41,523 bases of DNA, taken from positions 1-41,523 of the forward strand of contig NZ_WLZU01000017.1 in the NCBI RefSeq assembly GCF_009870755.1, in the 5' to 3' direction. The DNA is from Streptococcus halichoeri (GTDB lineage: Bacteria; Bacillota; Bacilli; Lactobacillales; Streptococcaceae). Under the pieces are notes generated by a model. The model was not told the origin of the DNA. It did no database searches and saw only the letters and a list, made by a program, of their open reading frames with translations. A program made the position numbers and the translations under genes. This document shows positions 1 to 7,834 of this stretch, piece after piece. Position 1 is the first letter of the stretch, and each line of letters begins with the position of its first letter.

Positions 1-139
1 GCATTTAATTGGAAGAAAGGGCATCAGTGAATATTGTTGACCAATTGTTAAGACAAGGAAAGTCATTATTATCTCCCTTTGGACTATAACAAATTGGACA
101 ACAATATTAACTACGGGAATGATTCGGTCTGTTTTAGGC

Positions 140-168
140 TTGCTTTTTAGTATCTTTTTCTGTATCAT
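140..168 (+). promoter_or_regulatory. Putative gpsB promoter
   Basis: TTGCTT at 140-145 and TATCAT at 163-168 are separated by 17 bp, a reasonable sigma-A arrangement 46 bp before the gpsB start. Bases 1-139 contain no open frame I could assign; stops occur in all three plus-strand frames. No start-site data support this call. Confidence 0.4.
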
Positions 169-214
169 AATAGTGATATTGAAAAAATTAGAATGACTAG
201 TTGGAGAGTATAGA

Positions 215-541
215 ATGGCACGTATTATTTACAGTCCTAAGGACATTTTTGAACAAGAGTTTAAGACCAGCATGCGCGGTTTTGACAAGAAAGAAGTCGA
301 TGAGTTCTTGGATAACGTTATCAAGGACTATGAAGCTTATATTGCAGAAAACGAAGCCTTAAAAGCTGAGATTGAACGCTTGAAAAAGGTAACACCACCC
401 GAACGCCAAACCTCGGCTATGGAGACCAATATGGCGCCACAGCCAACACGTATCACTCAATCAGCGACTAACTTTGATATTCTCAAGCGGATTAGCCGCT
501 TAGAAAAAGAGGTCTTTGGCAAACAAATCGCTGATAAATAA
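215..541 (+). CDS. gpsB: Cell division regulator GpsB
   Basis: GpsB is a small cytoplasmic DivIVA-family adaptor that coordinates septal and peripheral peptidoglycan synthesis; in streptococci it works with Stk, MapZ and penicillin-binding proteins. The 108-residue product has the typical length. Residues 5-50 form the membrane-binding and coiled-coil N-domain ([17 protein letters not shown] then [12 protein letters not shown]), the coiled coil runs to about residue 58, a variable proline/threonine linker follows, and a short C-terminal helix ([15 protein letters not shown]) matches the family's trimerising tail. The ATG has a GGAGAG ribosome site 6 bp upstream. RNase P RNA and mapZ follow, an arrangement common in streptococci. 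Identification rests on whole-length resemblance and is secure. Confidence 0.95.
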   Translation: MARIIYSPKDIFEQEFKTSMRGFDKKEVDEFLDNVIKDYEAYIAENEALKAEIERLKKVTPPERQTSAMETNMAPQPTRITQSATNFDILKRISRLEKEVFGKQIADK

Positions 542-544
542 TTC
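516..544 (+). promoter_or_regulatory. Putative rnpB promoter
   Basis: TTGGCA at 516-521 and TAATTC at 539-544 are spaced 17 bp, overlapping the last codons and stop of gpsB. This places initiation about 551-557, matching the 5' end of RNase P RNA deduced from P1 pairing. It allows rnpB to be made independently of gpsB. Confidence 0.45.
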
Positions 545-556
545 ATCACAAAGGAA

Positions 557-949
557 ATGCAATTTTTGGATAATCGCATGGTATTGTCATACTATGAGGA
601 AAGTCCATGCTAGCACTGGCTGTGATGCCGGTAGTGTTTGTGCTAGGCGAACAAATAAGCCTAGGAATATTCGTTTAAGAATATTACGGCGGGAGAACTG
701 GCTAAGTTTTAGGATATGCCATAGTATCTCTGAAAGTGCCACAGTGACGGAGTTTTTATGGAAACGTAAAAAATGGAACGCGGTAAACCCCTCAAGCTAG
801 CAACCCAAACTTTGGTCGGGGCATGGGATACTTGGAAACGAACAAGGTATCCTGACTGTTTATTTAAACAGTAGACAGATGATTATCGAAGGAAATGAGA
901 CCTAGTCATTTCTGGAACAAAACATGGCTTATAGAAAATTGCATATTAG
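557..949 (+). ncRNA. rnpB: RNase P RNA (bacterial type B)
   Basis: This is the catalytic RNA of ribonuclease P, which trims the 5' leader of precursor tRNAs. The conserved core is visible: GAGGAAAGTCCATGCTAGCA from about 596, the GCGGTAAACCCCTC segment near 779-794, CAGATGATTATCGAAGGAA near 876-894, and ACAAAACATGGCTTATAG near 917-934. Helix P1 closes the molecule: ATGCAATTTT (557-566) is complementary to AAAATTGCAT (935-944). About 390 nt is normal for streptococcal type B RNA. An open frame of 94 codons across it is spurious. Exact ends are inferred from P1, not from mapped transcripts. Confidence 0.95.
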
Positions 950-955
950 GTTGTT

Positions 956-980
956 AAGCTAGCTCTGGCTAGCTTTATTT
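956..980 (+). terminator. Terminator after rnpB
   Basis: AAGCTAGC (956-963), loop TCTG, then GCTAGCTT (968-975) form a perfect 8-bp stem followed by TATTT. It lies just downstream of the 3' end of RNase P RNA and before the rlmL ribosome site. Confidence 0.75.
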
Positions 981-997
981 AATGAGAAAGTAATCAC

Positions 998-2149
998 ATG
1001 AAAGAAACATTTAAACTTGTTGCCACTGTTGCTGCCGGCCTTGAATCAGTCGTGGCCAAAGAGGTCCGTGCTTTAGGGTATGACTGCCAGGTTGATAACG
1101 GTAAAGTCTATTTTACAGGGGATGTCAGAGCTATCATCACCACTAATTTATGGTTGCGCGCAGCTGATCGGATTAAAATTATCGTAGGAACTTTTCCAGC
1201 AAAAACTTTCGAAGATCTTTTCCAAGGCGTCTTCAAGCTAGACTGGGAGGCCTACCTCCCTTTGGGCGCAGCCTTTCCCATCACCAAGGCCAAATGTGTC
1301 AAATCAAGGCTCCATAATGAACCAAGTGTGCAGGCCATCACTAAAAAGGCCGTGGCCAGAAAGCTTCAGCAGGTTTATCATCGCCCTGAAGGCGTCCCCC
1401 TTCAAGAGTCGGGTGCAGCCTTTAATATTGAAGTTTCGCTTGTGAAGGACAAAGCTACTTTGATGATTGATACCAGCGGTTCTAGCTTGTTTAAGCGTGG
1501 TTATCGTGTGGCTAAGGGCGGAGCGCCTATTAAGGAAAATATGGCGGCGGCTATTTTAGCTTTGACCAATTGGTTCCCGGATAAGCCGCTGGTTGACCCG
1601 ACTTGTGGTTCGGGCACCTTTTGTATTGAAGCCGCTTTGATTGGCATGAATATTGCCCCAGGCTTTAATCGTTCCTTTGCCTTTGAAGCCTGGCCTTGGG
1701 TAGATCAAAGCCTGATCCAAGCCGTTCGTGATGCTGCTGAAATGGAAGCCAACTATGATATTGAGCTGGATATTTCGGGCTTTGATAGTGATGGCCGCAT
1801 GATTGCCATTGCCGAGCAAAATGCCGCTGAAGCTGGCCTGACCGGTGTGATTACCTTTAAGCAAATGCGACTACAAGATTTTCGCACGACAAAGCAAAAT
1901 GGCGTGATTGTTGCCAATCCTCCTTATGGAGAACGGTTGCTTGATGACAAAGCTGTTGACATCTTGTATAATGAAATGGGTGCAACATTTGCTCCGCTAA
2001 AAACTTGGAGTCAATTTATTTTGACCAGTGACGAACAGTTTGAACGTCACTTTGGGCGAGTCGCCGATAAAAAACGCAAATTATACAACGGCACCCTAAA
2101 AGTTGATTTATACCACTTTTACGGTCAGCGTATAAAGCGTCAGCAATGA
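998..2149 (+). CDS. rlmL: 23S rRNA guanine-N2 methyltransferase (RlmL/YpsC family)
   Basis: This class I SAM-dependent enzyme methylates the N2 of a guanine in 23S rRNA. The 383-residue protein has an N-terminal ferredoxin-like/THUMP RNA-binding region (about residues 1-160) and a C-terminal Rossmann methyltransferase. The SAM-binding motif DPTCGSGTFCIEAAL is at 200-214, FDSDGRM at 262-268, and the catalytic NPPYGERL at 307-314, typical of N-methyltransferases acting on exocyclic amines. Gram-positive members are shorter than the fused E. coli RlmKL protein, as here. It sits after rnpB, where streptococci normally carry it. Family assignment is firm; the exact target base is taken from the family, not from this sequence. 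Confidence 0.9.
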   Translation: MKETFKLVATVAAGLESVVAKEVRALGYDCQVDNGKVYFTGDVRAIITTNLWLRAADRIKIIVGTFPAKTFEDLFQGVFKLDWEAYLPLGAAFPITKAKCVKSRLHNEPSVQAITKKAVARKLQQVYHRPEGVPLQESGAAFNIEVSLVKDKATLMIDTSGSSLFKRGYRVAKGGAPIKENMAAAILALTNWFPDKPLVDPTCGSGTFCIEAALIGMNIAPGFNRSFAFEAWPWVDQSLIQAVRDAAEMEANYDIELDISGFDSDGRMIAIAEQNAAEAGLTGVITFKQMRLQDFRTTKQNGVIVANPPYGERLLDDKAVDILYNEMGATFAPLKTWSQFILTSDEQFERHFGRVADKKRKLYNGTLKVDLYHFYGQRIKRQQ

Positions 2150-2165
2150 TTGAGAGGTAATAGGT

Positions 2166-3707
2166 GTGTCAGAAGATACAAAGGATTTTGAACAAGACGA
2201 ACAAGAGTCGCTAGCCATAGATGATGCTAAGCATCTGACTGTTGGCGAAGCTGTTCGCAAAGAATCAGAAATCAAAGCCGGAGTCACTGAAGATGATAGT
2301 ATCTTGGATAAATACATCAAACAACACCGTGACGAGGTTGCATCACAAAAGTTCGAAACGAAGGCTGCTGAGATGGAAGCCTTAGATACGGCTAGTTTAG
2401 ATAAATTCATCGAAAAGCAGCGGCAAGAGTTGGCAAAATATACAGAATCTAAGGTTGCTGACCAGCAAGCTCAAGCAGCTCAGGAGACCTCACCGACAGA
2501 TGGTGAACAGCCAAATCATCACGACACTGCTAACGAGGAGGAAGAGTCGATTGTTGCTGCTCAAACCCCGGTCACAGAAGACCTATTGGTTGAGGAAGCC
2601 CCAGTAATAGTGCCTGGACCAACAGAAAACCTGCTGGTTCCATCCCATTTTGATGAGCCTCATTCAGATGAAGACCATCCTTTTAAGGATGAAACGCCAA
2701 AGAAAAACCCCAAAAAGGGCCTTTTAGTCGCTCTCTTAGCCTTATTGTTGCTTGTCTTGGCGGTTGCTTTTGGCCTAAATGTTCTCAAACAAAAAAATAG
2801 TGCACCAAGCACAAAACAGAGTCAAACCAGTGTCAAGGAAATTTCTAAAATTAGCAAAAACAAGGCCAACGCTCAAGCCTTTGAAAAAAGCTACGCTAGT
2901 TTTTTCCTTGATAAAAATCAAACAAAGTTAAAAAATGATATGTTTGACCATTTGCCACAGCTTACGACCCAATTAGCCAAGCTAAAAGGCACAGCCTATT
3001 ATGAGTCGGCCAATCAAAAAGTTGACCAATTGAAAAAACAGATTGCTGCTATTCAGGCAGTCAATGGTAAGTTTTCAAGTCAGGCGATTAAAAACGGCGA
3101 AAAGGTGACGGCAAGTGTAAAGTCTGATGCGAACTTTGATGATTTAAAAGCTGATCAGCTCAAAACGGGTAACGCAACCCTAGATAGCCTGCTACAATCG
3201 GTCATTACAGATGGCCGCAACCAACTCAAACAAAAATCCGAGACCGCAAAAGCTGCCCAAGCCGCTAAAACGGCAGCGCAAGCTGATAAAGCAGAGGCAG
3301 CAAACACCGATAGTCAGCCTGGTGGGCAAGAGGCAGGGCCACAAGCTAATCAGGCCCAAGTGACCCCAAATCCGACTGGTTCTGTGACCATTGTCGGTAA
3401 TGGCGCTAGCTATAGTCATCTTGAGCGCAACCTTTCTCGGGTTCCATACAATCAAGGCTTGATTGCAGACCGGACTAATCCGGCCTGGGCCTTCAATCCT
3501 GGTGTTTTGGAAAGAATTGTTGCCACTTCGCAAGCGCGTGGCTATATTTCCGGCAATAACTATATCTTAGATCCGGTGAATATTATTAATGGCAATGGCT
3601 ACTACAATATGTTTAAACCAGATGGCACTTACTTGTTCTCACTTAATTGTAAGACGGGTTACTTTGTCGGCAATGCTCCAGGCCATGCTGACGCGTTAGA
3701 TTATTAA
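2166..3707 (+). CDS. mapZ: Mid-cell-anchored protein MapZ (LocZ)
   Basis: MapZ marks the division site in streptococci, binds FtsZ from the cytoplasm and peptidoglycan from outside, and is phosphorylated by the Stk kinase in pneumococcus. The product is 513 residues and starts at GTG 2166, with AGAGG about 8 bp upstream. The acidic N-terminal cytoplasmic half contains two related helices, ILDKYIKQHRDEV (46-58) and LDKFIEKQRQELA (78-90). One transmembrane helix lies at about 185-207, followed by a lysine/glutamine-rich extracellular stalk and a C-terminal globular domain from about 405 to 513. The first 183 residues contain several threonines in acidic context that could be Stk targets, an inference. 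Length, topology and neighbours all fit MapZ. Confidence 0.9.
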   Translation: MSEDTKDFEQDEQESLAIDDAKHLTVGEAVRKESEIKAGVTEDDSILDKYIKQHRDEVASQKFETKAAEMEALDTASLDKFIEKQRQELAKYTESKVADQQAQAAQETSPTDGEQPNHHDTANEEEESIVAAQTPVTEDLLVEEAPVIVPGPTENLLVPSHFDEPHSDEDHPFKDETPKKNPKKGLLVALLALLLLVLAVAFGLNVLKQKNSAPSTKQSQTSVKEISKISKNKANAQAFEKSYASFFLDKNQTKLKNDMFDHLPQLTTQLAKLKGTAYYESANQKVDQLKKQIAAIQAVNGKFSSQAIKNGEKVTASVKSDANFDDLKADQLKTGNATLDSLLQSVITDGRNQLKQKSETAKAAQAAKTAAQADKAEAANTDSQPGGQEAGPQANQAQVTPNPTGSVTIVGNGASYSHLERNLSRVPYNQGLIADRTNPAWAFNPGVLERIVATSQARGYISGNNYILDPVNIINGNGYYNMFKPDGTYLFSLNCKTGYFVGNAPGHADALDY

Positions 3708-3713
3708 TAGAAA

Positions 3714-3753
3714 CATACAAAACAGCGATTTGCAAAAATCGCTGTTTTGTATG
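3714..3753 (+). terminator. Strong terminator after mapZ
   Basis: An 18-bp perfect inverted repeat (3714-3731 with 3736-3753) around the loop GCAA. Its core AAAACAGCGATTT...AAATCGCTGTTTT gives a GC-rich stem with A and T tracts on both sides, so it could stop transcription from either strand. Confidence 0.8.
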
Positions 3754-3796
3754 TCACTTCAACACTTTCAGCACAAAAATCGTTAGCACTTTGAAC

Positions 3797-3831
3797 AAAA
3801 CAAAAGAGAGAACCAAATTGAGGTTCTCTCT
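3797..3831 (-). terminator. Terminator of the minus-strand bacteriocin-like pair
   Basis: On the minus strand AGAGAGAACC pairs with GGTTCTCTCT (3822-3831 with 3805-3814) and is followed by TTTTGTTTTG. It closes the minus-strand transcription unit covering 4622 to 3938. Confidence 0.7.
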
Positions 3832-3925
3832 CGTATATAGACTTTGTCCCCCACTACATGTAACAATCAAAGGCATGTCAATTGATATTGTTTTTACGAT
3901 TTGTTAGTCTTTCTTATTTGAAATT

Positions 3926-3953
3926 CTATTTCCGCTTTCATTTACTTTTTGAT
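3926..3953. repeat. Direct repeat copy A (imperfect), cre-like
   Basis: TTTCCGCTTTCATTTAC followed closely by TTTTTGATT. The same string with a 3-4 bp insertion recurs at 4729-4757. Copy A covers the stop codon of the small membrane protein. On the minus strand it reads ATGAAAGCGGAAATAG, one change away from a cre site. Confidence 0.5.
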
Positions 3954-4102
3954 TCTAAATACTTAGAAATCACAAAAACAATTAACCAGATTAAAGCAAC
4001 TGGGAGCGAAAAGAAATTGTTAGTTCGACTGAAGTATATCAGCTGAAAAATGCCGAAAAGCAAGGTCCAAAATAATATTTCTTTTAGAAGTTTATGCCGC
4101 AT
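3938..4102 (-). CDS. Small two-helix membrane protein, candidate immunity protein
   Basis: I do not recognise a named family. I start the protein at ATG 4102, giving 54 residues (MRHKLLKEILFW...), because a GGGGGT ribosome site lies 5 bp upstream; a longer 73-codon reading lacks one. Two hydrophobic helices are evident, about residues 9-25 and 30-46, with a basic N-terminus and a lysine-rich C-terminus (YLESKSK). The start overlaps the end of the secreted bacteriocin-like gene by 19 nt, so the two are translationally coupled, and a terminator follows. Small coupled membrane proteins downstream of non-lantibiotic bacteriocins are often immunity proteins; that role is inferred from position and topology only. 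Confidence 0.55.
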   Translation of the reverse strand: MRHKLLKEILFWTLLFGIFQLIYFSRTNNFFSLPVALIWLIVFVISKYLESKSK

Positions 4103-4622
4103 TGTAACCCCCAAATAGCTAATTGTCCGGCAATGAATGCAACGTTTGTTCTGACCCATGCTTTGGCAACATATTTAATGACTATTGTGGCTAATTCTTT
4201 CCATGCTTTTCTTTTGGCATACGTAATGATTGTTCCAATACTTATCATTGCTAACAACTCGTCTTTGATTTTATTTGCCATATAACTTCCCAATGCATTC
4301 CAATCCATTTTATACATGATGACATCATCATCTTGGATTTGAGATAAATTTGTATTCATTTCTCTGTCGGCAATCATTAATTCTTCTTCACTATAATTTG
4401 CTTGAGCATACTGTTTGAAATTTTCTTCTGTTACTCCTTTAGCGAACATCTTTTCTAAAACCGCAGCAAACTTATCCATCTGTTTTTGTTCTTCGGTAGT
4501 ATATTCTGAAGTTATCGAGGTTCTTTCATCAGCTAGTACTCTGGCTGAAATAAAGGGCGGTACCGTCGTAGATATTACTAAAAGACTTGTTAATAACAAT
4601 GCTATATATTTTTAATTTTCAT
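4084..4622 (-). CDS. Secreted bacteriocin-like protein (streptococcin A-M57 type), signal peptide frameshifted
   Basis: The uninterrupted frame runs 4599-4084 and would need a TTG start inside the signal peptide. At 4622 there is an ATG with AAAGGG 8 bp upstream; it reads MKIK and meets a stop after six codons. Adding one A to the A5 run (plus-strand T5, 4609-4613) fuses the frames into MKIKKYIALLLTSLLV..., a textbook Sec signal peptide ending near FISA or RVLA. The remainder, about 145 residues, is acidic at first, then hydrophobic/amphipathic toward the C-terminus (KELATIVIKYVAKAWVRTN, then GLQCGINF). Size, export and C-terminal pattern resemble streptococcin A-M57-like proteins; this is from memory and uncertain. 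The AT-rich locus and coupled membrane gene support a bacteriocin. It may be a pseudogene, a phase-variable gene or a sequencing error. Confidence 0.55.
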
Positions 4623-4724
4623 TTGTATACCCTTTTTTAAGTATTGACGACCACGGTAGATTAGTTATTTTAATTTGTTTGATAAGTACAATTTTCTATT
4701 TTAACTCCTTTCTATCTCAAACAA

Positions 4725-4741
4725 ATTGTTTCCGCTTTCAT
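4725..4741 (-). promoter_or_regulatory. Candidate CcpA site (cre) upstream of the bacteriocin-like gene
   Basis: On the minus strand ATGAAAGCGGAAACAAT matches every position of the classical cre consensus WTGNAARCGNWWWCAWW. It lies about 100 bp before the ATG at 4622. I could not settle on a single promoter between it and the gene. Confidence 0.45.
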
Positions 4742-4757
4742 TTTACGACTTTTGATT
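4729..4757. repeat. Direct repeat copy B (imperfect)
   Basis: TTTCCGCTTTCATTTTAC then GACTTTTGATT, matching copy A at 3926-3953 apart from a small insertion. The two copies bracket the bacteriocin-like pair about 800 bp apart. Copy B contains the consensus cre match. Confidence 0.5.
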
Positions 4758-4980
4758 GCGAAAATCAATGGAAAATATAGCGTTTTGATAGTTTTTTAAT
4801 CAAACAATAACAGAGAGGTTTGCCGGGCAGTTTTTTTCAGAAGGACTTCTTTTGACTTCAATAAGTCACCCAGCATGATAAAAATGTCCTTGTGGTTCGA
4901 GAAAGTTCAGCAAAAACCAAAACATCCGAATGTGCCAGCCAGAGAAAGCGTGGTGGCATTGTCGAGAGGAAATCCAATCT

Positions 4981-5012
4981 AAAAAAGCAGGACCGGCTCT
5001 AGCCAGACCTGC
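4981..5012 (-). terminator. Orphan minus-strand terminator-like hairpin
   Basis: On the minus strand GCAGG-TCT-GGCT pairs with AGCC-GGT-CCTGC and is followed by TTTTTTAG. No minus-strand gene ends just before it: luxS stops at 5588 and has its own terminator. It may be a remnant, or end an antisense transcript over the 65-codon gene. Bases 4623-4980 otherwise show only the cre/repeat copy; no open frame with a ribosome site was found. Confidence 0.45.
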
Positions 5013-5034
5013 ACCATATTCTTATTTTATGAAC

Positions 5035-5063
5035 TTGTGTCCCACCAAAGACTTATATATAAT
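5035..5063 (+). promoter_or_regulatory. Promoter of the 65-codon exported peptide gene
   Basis: TTGTGT (5035-5040), 17-bp spacer, TATAAT (5058-5063). These are the same hexamers and spacing as the promoter at 30348-30376. Predicted initiation is near 5070, leaving a leader of about 54 nt. Confidence 0.7.
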
Positions 5064-5123
5064 GGGTGCGGATTTTAGAAAAAAGCTAGGTTTCTAAAAA
5101 ATAACAGAGATGGAGAAACACTA

Positions 5124-5321
5124 ATGTTAAAGAAAAAACGCACTCAGGTGATACTAGCCTGCTTGAGCTTGGTCATCTTAGCGCTATACTTATGGGCTCC
5201 TGAAGCCGTTAGTGCGAATAGTGATGGCTCACTTTTTAGTTCGGATGAGTCAGTGCTAGAATCATTATTTCAATTTTTCCTTGGTATTATTAGCAAATTT
5301 ATAAGTCTATTCAGGGGTTAA
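5124..5321 (+). CDS. Exported small amphipathic peptide of unknown function
   Basis: A 65-residue product with no family I recognise. A basic start (MLKKKRTQ), a hydrophobic segment (VILACLSLVILALYLW, 9-24) and APEAVSA indicate a signal peptide cut after residue 31. The mature 34 residues begin with NSDGSLFSSDES and end in a strongly amphipathic helix (ESLFQFFLGIISKFISLFRG). The layout recalls membrane-active peptides such as phenol-soluble modulins or unmodified bacteriocins, but there is no sequence proof. A good ribosome site (GATGGAG, 9 bp) precedes ATG 5124, and a clean promoter and terminator make it a monocistronic unit. The cysteine at 13 is poorly placed for a lipobox. The gene looks real; its function is unknown. 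Confidence 0.65.
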   Translation: MLKKKRTQVILACLSLVILALYLWAPEAVSANSDGSLFSSDESVLESLFQFFLGIISKFISLFRG

Positions 5322-5375
5322 CAATAAAAAAATTAGTTCTAGTGGCTTAAGTTTAATTTGTTAGAATACATTCCC

Positions 5376-5402
5376 AAGGATTGGCACTGCCAATCCTTTT
5401 TT
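5376..5402 (+). terminator. Terminator of the exported peptide gene
   Basis: AAGGATTGGC (5376-5385), loop ACT, GCCAATCCTT (5389-5398), then a T run to 5402: a 10-bp perfect stem with T tract. Confidence 0.85.
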
Positions 5403-5479
5403 AGCCCGGCTCGCTTGCTGGTGGCTCTGTTTCAGCTGCTCGCGCAGCAAGGGGCTGATTGGCGGGATGCTGGCTGCTC

Positions 5480-5516
5480 AAAACCCCCTCTTTTTGGTCA
5501 AAAAAGAGGGGGTTTT
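5480..5516 (-). terminator. Terminator downstream of luxS
   Basis: A 16-bp perfect stem (5480-5495 with 5501-5516; arms AAAACCCCCTCTTTTT and complement) around a 5-nt loop, 72 bp past the luxS stop. Between it and luxS a smaller inverted repeat, AGGGCCC/GGGCCCT (5526-5532 with 5556-5562), adds further structure. Confidence 0.75.
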
Positions 5517-5587
5517 GGTGACTAGAGGGCCCAAGGAGCTAAGGCTCAGGCCAAAGGGCCCTTGTGAGCGGTGCTTGGGCTTAGGGT

Positions 5588-6070
5588 TTAGACGATCTGT
5601 CTCTTAAAGGCATCATCTGAGATTCCCTGGCTTAAGATCAGCTTGGCCCATTCTTTAGCGGCAAAGAGGCTGTGATCTTTGTAGTTGCCACAGGATTCAA
5701 TAGTGGTACCAGGCACGTCTTCCCAAGTGATGCCGTTGGCAATTTCTTGCAGAGAGTCCTTGATGATGCTGGCGATTTCTGTGCTGCTGTGCTGGCCCCA
5801 CATGATCAGGTGAAAACCAGTCCGGCAGCCAAAGGGGGAGCAGTCAATCATGCCATCAATGCGTTGGCGAATAAGCTTGGCCAAGAGATGCTCAATAGTA
5901 TGTAGGCCGGCGGTTTCAATAGCATTAGTGTTTGGCTGCACCAGCCGCACATCAAAATTAGTAATGGTGTCGCCCTTTGGTCCTTGATCTTTAGAGATCA
6001 GTCGAACATAAGAGGCTTGAACGAGGGTGTGATCGAGTTCAAAACTCTCAACGATAACGTCTTTTGCCAT
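5588..6070 (-). CDS. luxS: S-ribosylhomocysteine lyase LuxS
   Basis: LuxS cleaves S-ribosylhomocysteine to homocysteine and DPD, the precursor of autoinducer-2, as part of the activated methyl cycle in the cytoplasm. The 160-residue length is standard. The metal-binding motif HTIEH is at 57-61 and the third ligand Cys127 lies in ESCGNY; Cys82 (FGCRTGF) is the conserved active-site cysteine. The ATG at 6070 has AAGGAG 7 bp upstream. The gene is monocistronic, between its own promoter and a strong terminator. Its neighbour on the far side is the accessory peptide locus; no direct regulatory link is visible. Confidence 0.97.
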   Translation of the reverse strand: MAKDVIVESFELDHTLVQASYVRLISKDQGPKGDTITNFDVRLVQPNTNAIETAGLHTIEHLLAKLIRQRIDGMIDCSPFGCRTGFHLIMWGQHSSTEIASIIKDSLQEIANGITWEDVPGTTIESCGNYKDHSLFAAKEWAKLILSQGISDDAFKRQIV

Positions 6071-6096
6071 AAAAGTCTCCTTTTTTTTATGTTCTT

Positions 6097-6105
6097 ATGA
6101 TACCA
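6097..6105 (-). promoter_or_regulatory. Putative luxS extended -10 promoter
   Basis: On the minus strand TGGTATCAT gives an extended -10 (TGN plus TATCAT). No good -35 is seen 16-18 bp upstream. Predicted leader is about 20 nt, enough for the AAGGAG site. Confidence 0.4.
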
Positions 6106-6146
6106 TAAAAACTTTCTGACTAAGAGAGAATTCTGTTTTATTTAAA

Positions 6147-6175
6147 TTGTCTAAAAGATTATTTTATGATAAACT
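6147..6175 (+). promoter_or_regulatory. rny promoter
   Basis: TTGTCT (6147-6152), 17 bp, TAAACT (6170-6175), with TGA directly before the -10 giving an extended element. It lies 48 bp before the rny ATG. Confidence 0.6.
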
Positions 6176-6223
6176 TAGTAATAGATTTCTATAAAGAAAA
6201 CTAATATATATTGAGGTATAAAC

Positions 6224-7831
6224 ATGATTTATGTGATTACATTACTTGTTTGTGCCCTCATTGGTTTGATCATAGGTTATGTGCTTATTTCGTTGAAATT
6301 AAAATCAGCGAAAGAAGGTGCAGATTTGACCCTTTTAAATGCTGAGCAAGATGCTGTTAACATTCGGGGAAAAGCGGAGTCTGATGCCCAAAATATCCGC
6401 TTGGCAGCTGAACGTGACAGTAAAGCAAGCCGTAAAGAATTACTGCTTGAGGCAAAAGAAGAGGCCAGAAAATATCGTGAAGAAGTTGCAAATGAATTTA
6501 AATCTGAAAGACAAGAGTTAAAACAGTTAGAAACACGTTTAACAGAACGTGCCTTTTCTCTTGACCGTAAAGATGAAAATCTATCAAGTAAAGAAAAAAC
6601 ACTTGATAGTAAAGAACAAAGTCTGACCGATAAATCTAAACATATTGATGAGCGCCAAACGCAGGTAGAAAAATTAGAAGATGAAAAACGCGCGGAATTA
6701 GAACGCGTTGGAGCGATGACAATTGCCGAAGCTCGTGAAGTCATCCTGATGGAAACGGAAAATAAGCTCACGCATGAAATTGCGACACGTATCCGTGAAG
6801 CTGAGCGTGAGATTAAGGATCGTACCACCAAGACCGCTAAAGATTTATTGGCTCAAGCCATGCAACGTGTGGCAGGTGAGTATGTGACCGAGCAAACGAT
6901 TACGACAGTTCATCTGCCAGATGACAATATGAAGGGCCGTATTATTGGCCGTGAGGGCCGTAATATCCGGACTTTAGAAAGCTTGACAGGTATTGATGTC
7001 ATTATCGATGATACCCCAGAAGTGGTTGTCTTGTCAGGTTTTGATCCGATTCGCCGTGAGATTGCTCGCATGACTTTGGAGTCCTTGATTGCTGATGGAC
7101 GGATTCATCCTGCAAGGATTGAAGAATTAGTCGAAAAAAATCGCCTGGAAATGGATAACCGCATTCGCGAATATGGTGAAGCAGCTGCTTATGAGATTGG
7201 GGCTCCTAATCTTCACCCAGATTTAATCAAGATTATGGGGCGCCTGCAATTTCGCACTTCGTATGGCCAAAATGTCCTTCGCCATTCCGTGGAAGTTGGT
7301 AAATTGGCTGGTATCTTAGCTGGTGAACTGGGCGAAAATGTTTCGCTTGCGCGGCGCGCCGGCTTTCTCCACGATATGGGCAAAGCCATTGACCGAGAGG
7401 TCGAAGGTAGCCACGTCGAAATCGGCATGGAATTCGCTCGTAAGTACAAGGAACACCCTGTTGTCGTCAACACCATTGCTAGTCACCATGGTGATGTTGA
7501 GCCCGATTCAGTGATTGCTGTGCTCGTTGCCGCAGCGGATGCCCTAAGCTCCGCTCGACCTGGTGCGCGCAATGAATCTATGGAAAATTATATCAAGCGG
7601 CTACGCGATTTAGAAGAAATTGCCACTAGCTTTGATGGGGTGCAAAATAGCTTTGCCCTCCAAGCCGGTCGTGAGATTCGCATCATGGTCCAACCAGAAA
7701 AGGTTTCTGATGATCAGGTTGTCGTTTTATCCCATAAAATTCGTGAAAAAATCGAAAATAACCTGGACTATCCGGGCAATATCAAGGTTACTGTCATTCG
7801 AGAAATGCGAGCTATTGATTATGCTAAATAA
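6224..7831 (+). CDS. rny: Ribonuclease Y
   Basis: RNase Y is a membrane-anchored endoribonuclease that starts bulk mRNA decay in Firmicutes and, in streptococci, controls virulence transcripts. The 535-residue protein has an N-terminal transmembrane helix (3-24) and a long charged coiled coil (about 28-200). A KH RNA-binding domain carries GREG at 242-245. The HD metal-dependent phosphohydrolase domain includes H354, H383-D384 (FLHDMGK) and a second SHHGD histidine pair near 420-423. The sequence is complete and of normal length. It has its own promoter and a terminator just after the stop. Confidence 0.96.
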   Translation: MIYVITLLVCALIGLIIGYVLISLKLKSAKEGADLTLLNAEQDAVNIRGKAESDAQNIRLAAERDSKASRKELLLEAKEEARKYREEVANEFKSERQELKQLETRLTERAFSLDRKDENLSSKEKTLDSKEQSLTDKSKHIDERQTQVEKLEDEKRAELERVGAMTIAEAREVILMETENKLTHEIATRIREAEREIKDRTTKTAKDLLAQAMQRVAGEYVTEQTITTVHLPDDNMKGRIIGREGRNIRTLESLTGIDVIIDDTPEVVVLSGFDPIRREIARMTLESLIADGRIHPARIEELVEKNRLEMDNRIREYGEAAAYEIGAPNLHPDLIKIMGRLQFRTSYGQNVLRHSVEVGKLAGILAGELGENVSLARRAGFLHDMGKAIDREVEGSHVEIGMEFARKYKEHPVVVNTIASHHGDVEPDSVIAVLVAAADALSSARPGARNESMENYIKRLRDLEEIATSFDGVQNSFALQAGREIRIMVQPEKVSDDQVVVLSHKIREKIENNLDYPGNIKVTVIREMRAIDYAK

Positions 7832-7834
7832 GAC

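Noticed and set aside
1..139. C-terminal end of a ypsA-like gene before gpsB
   Set aside because: Stops in every plus-strand frame and no resemblance to the family C-terminus that I could recognise.
516..800. 94-codon open frame across the RNase P RNA
   Set aside because: It lies inside rnpB, has no ribosome site and a composition unlike a protein.
4687..4725. Minus-strand AAAGGAG followed by a short frame
   Set aside because: The only start-like codons are ATA or TTG and the frames end within ten codons; more likely a relic or chance.
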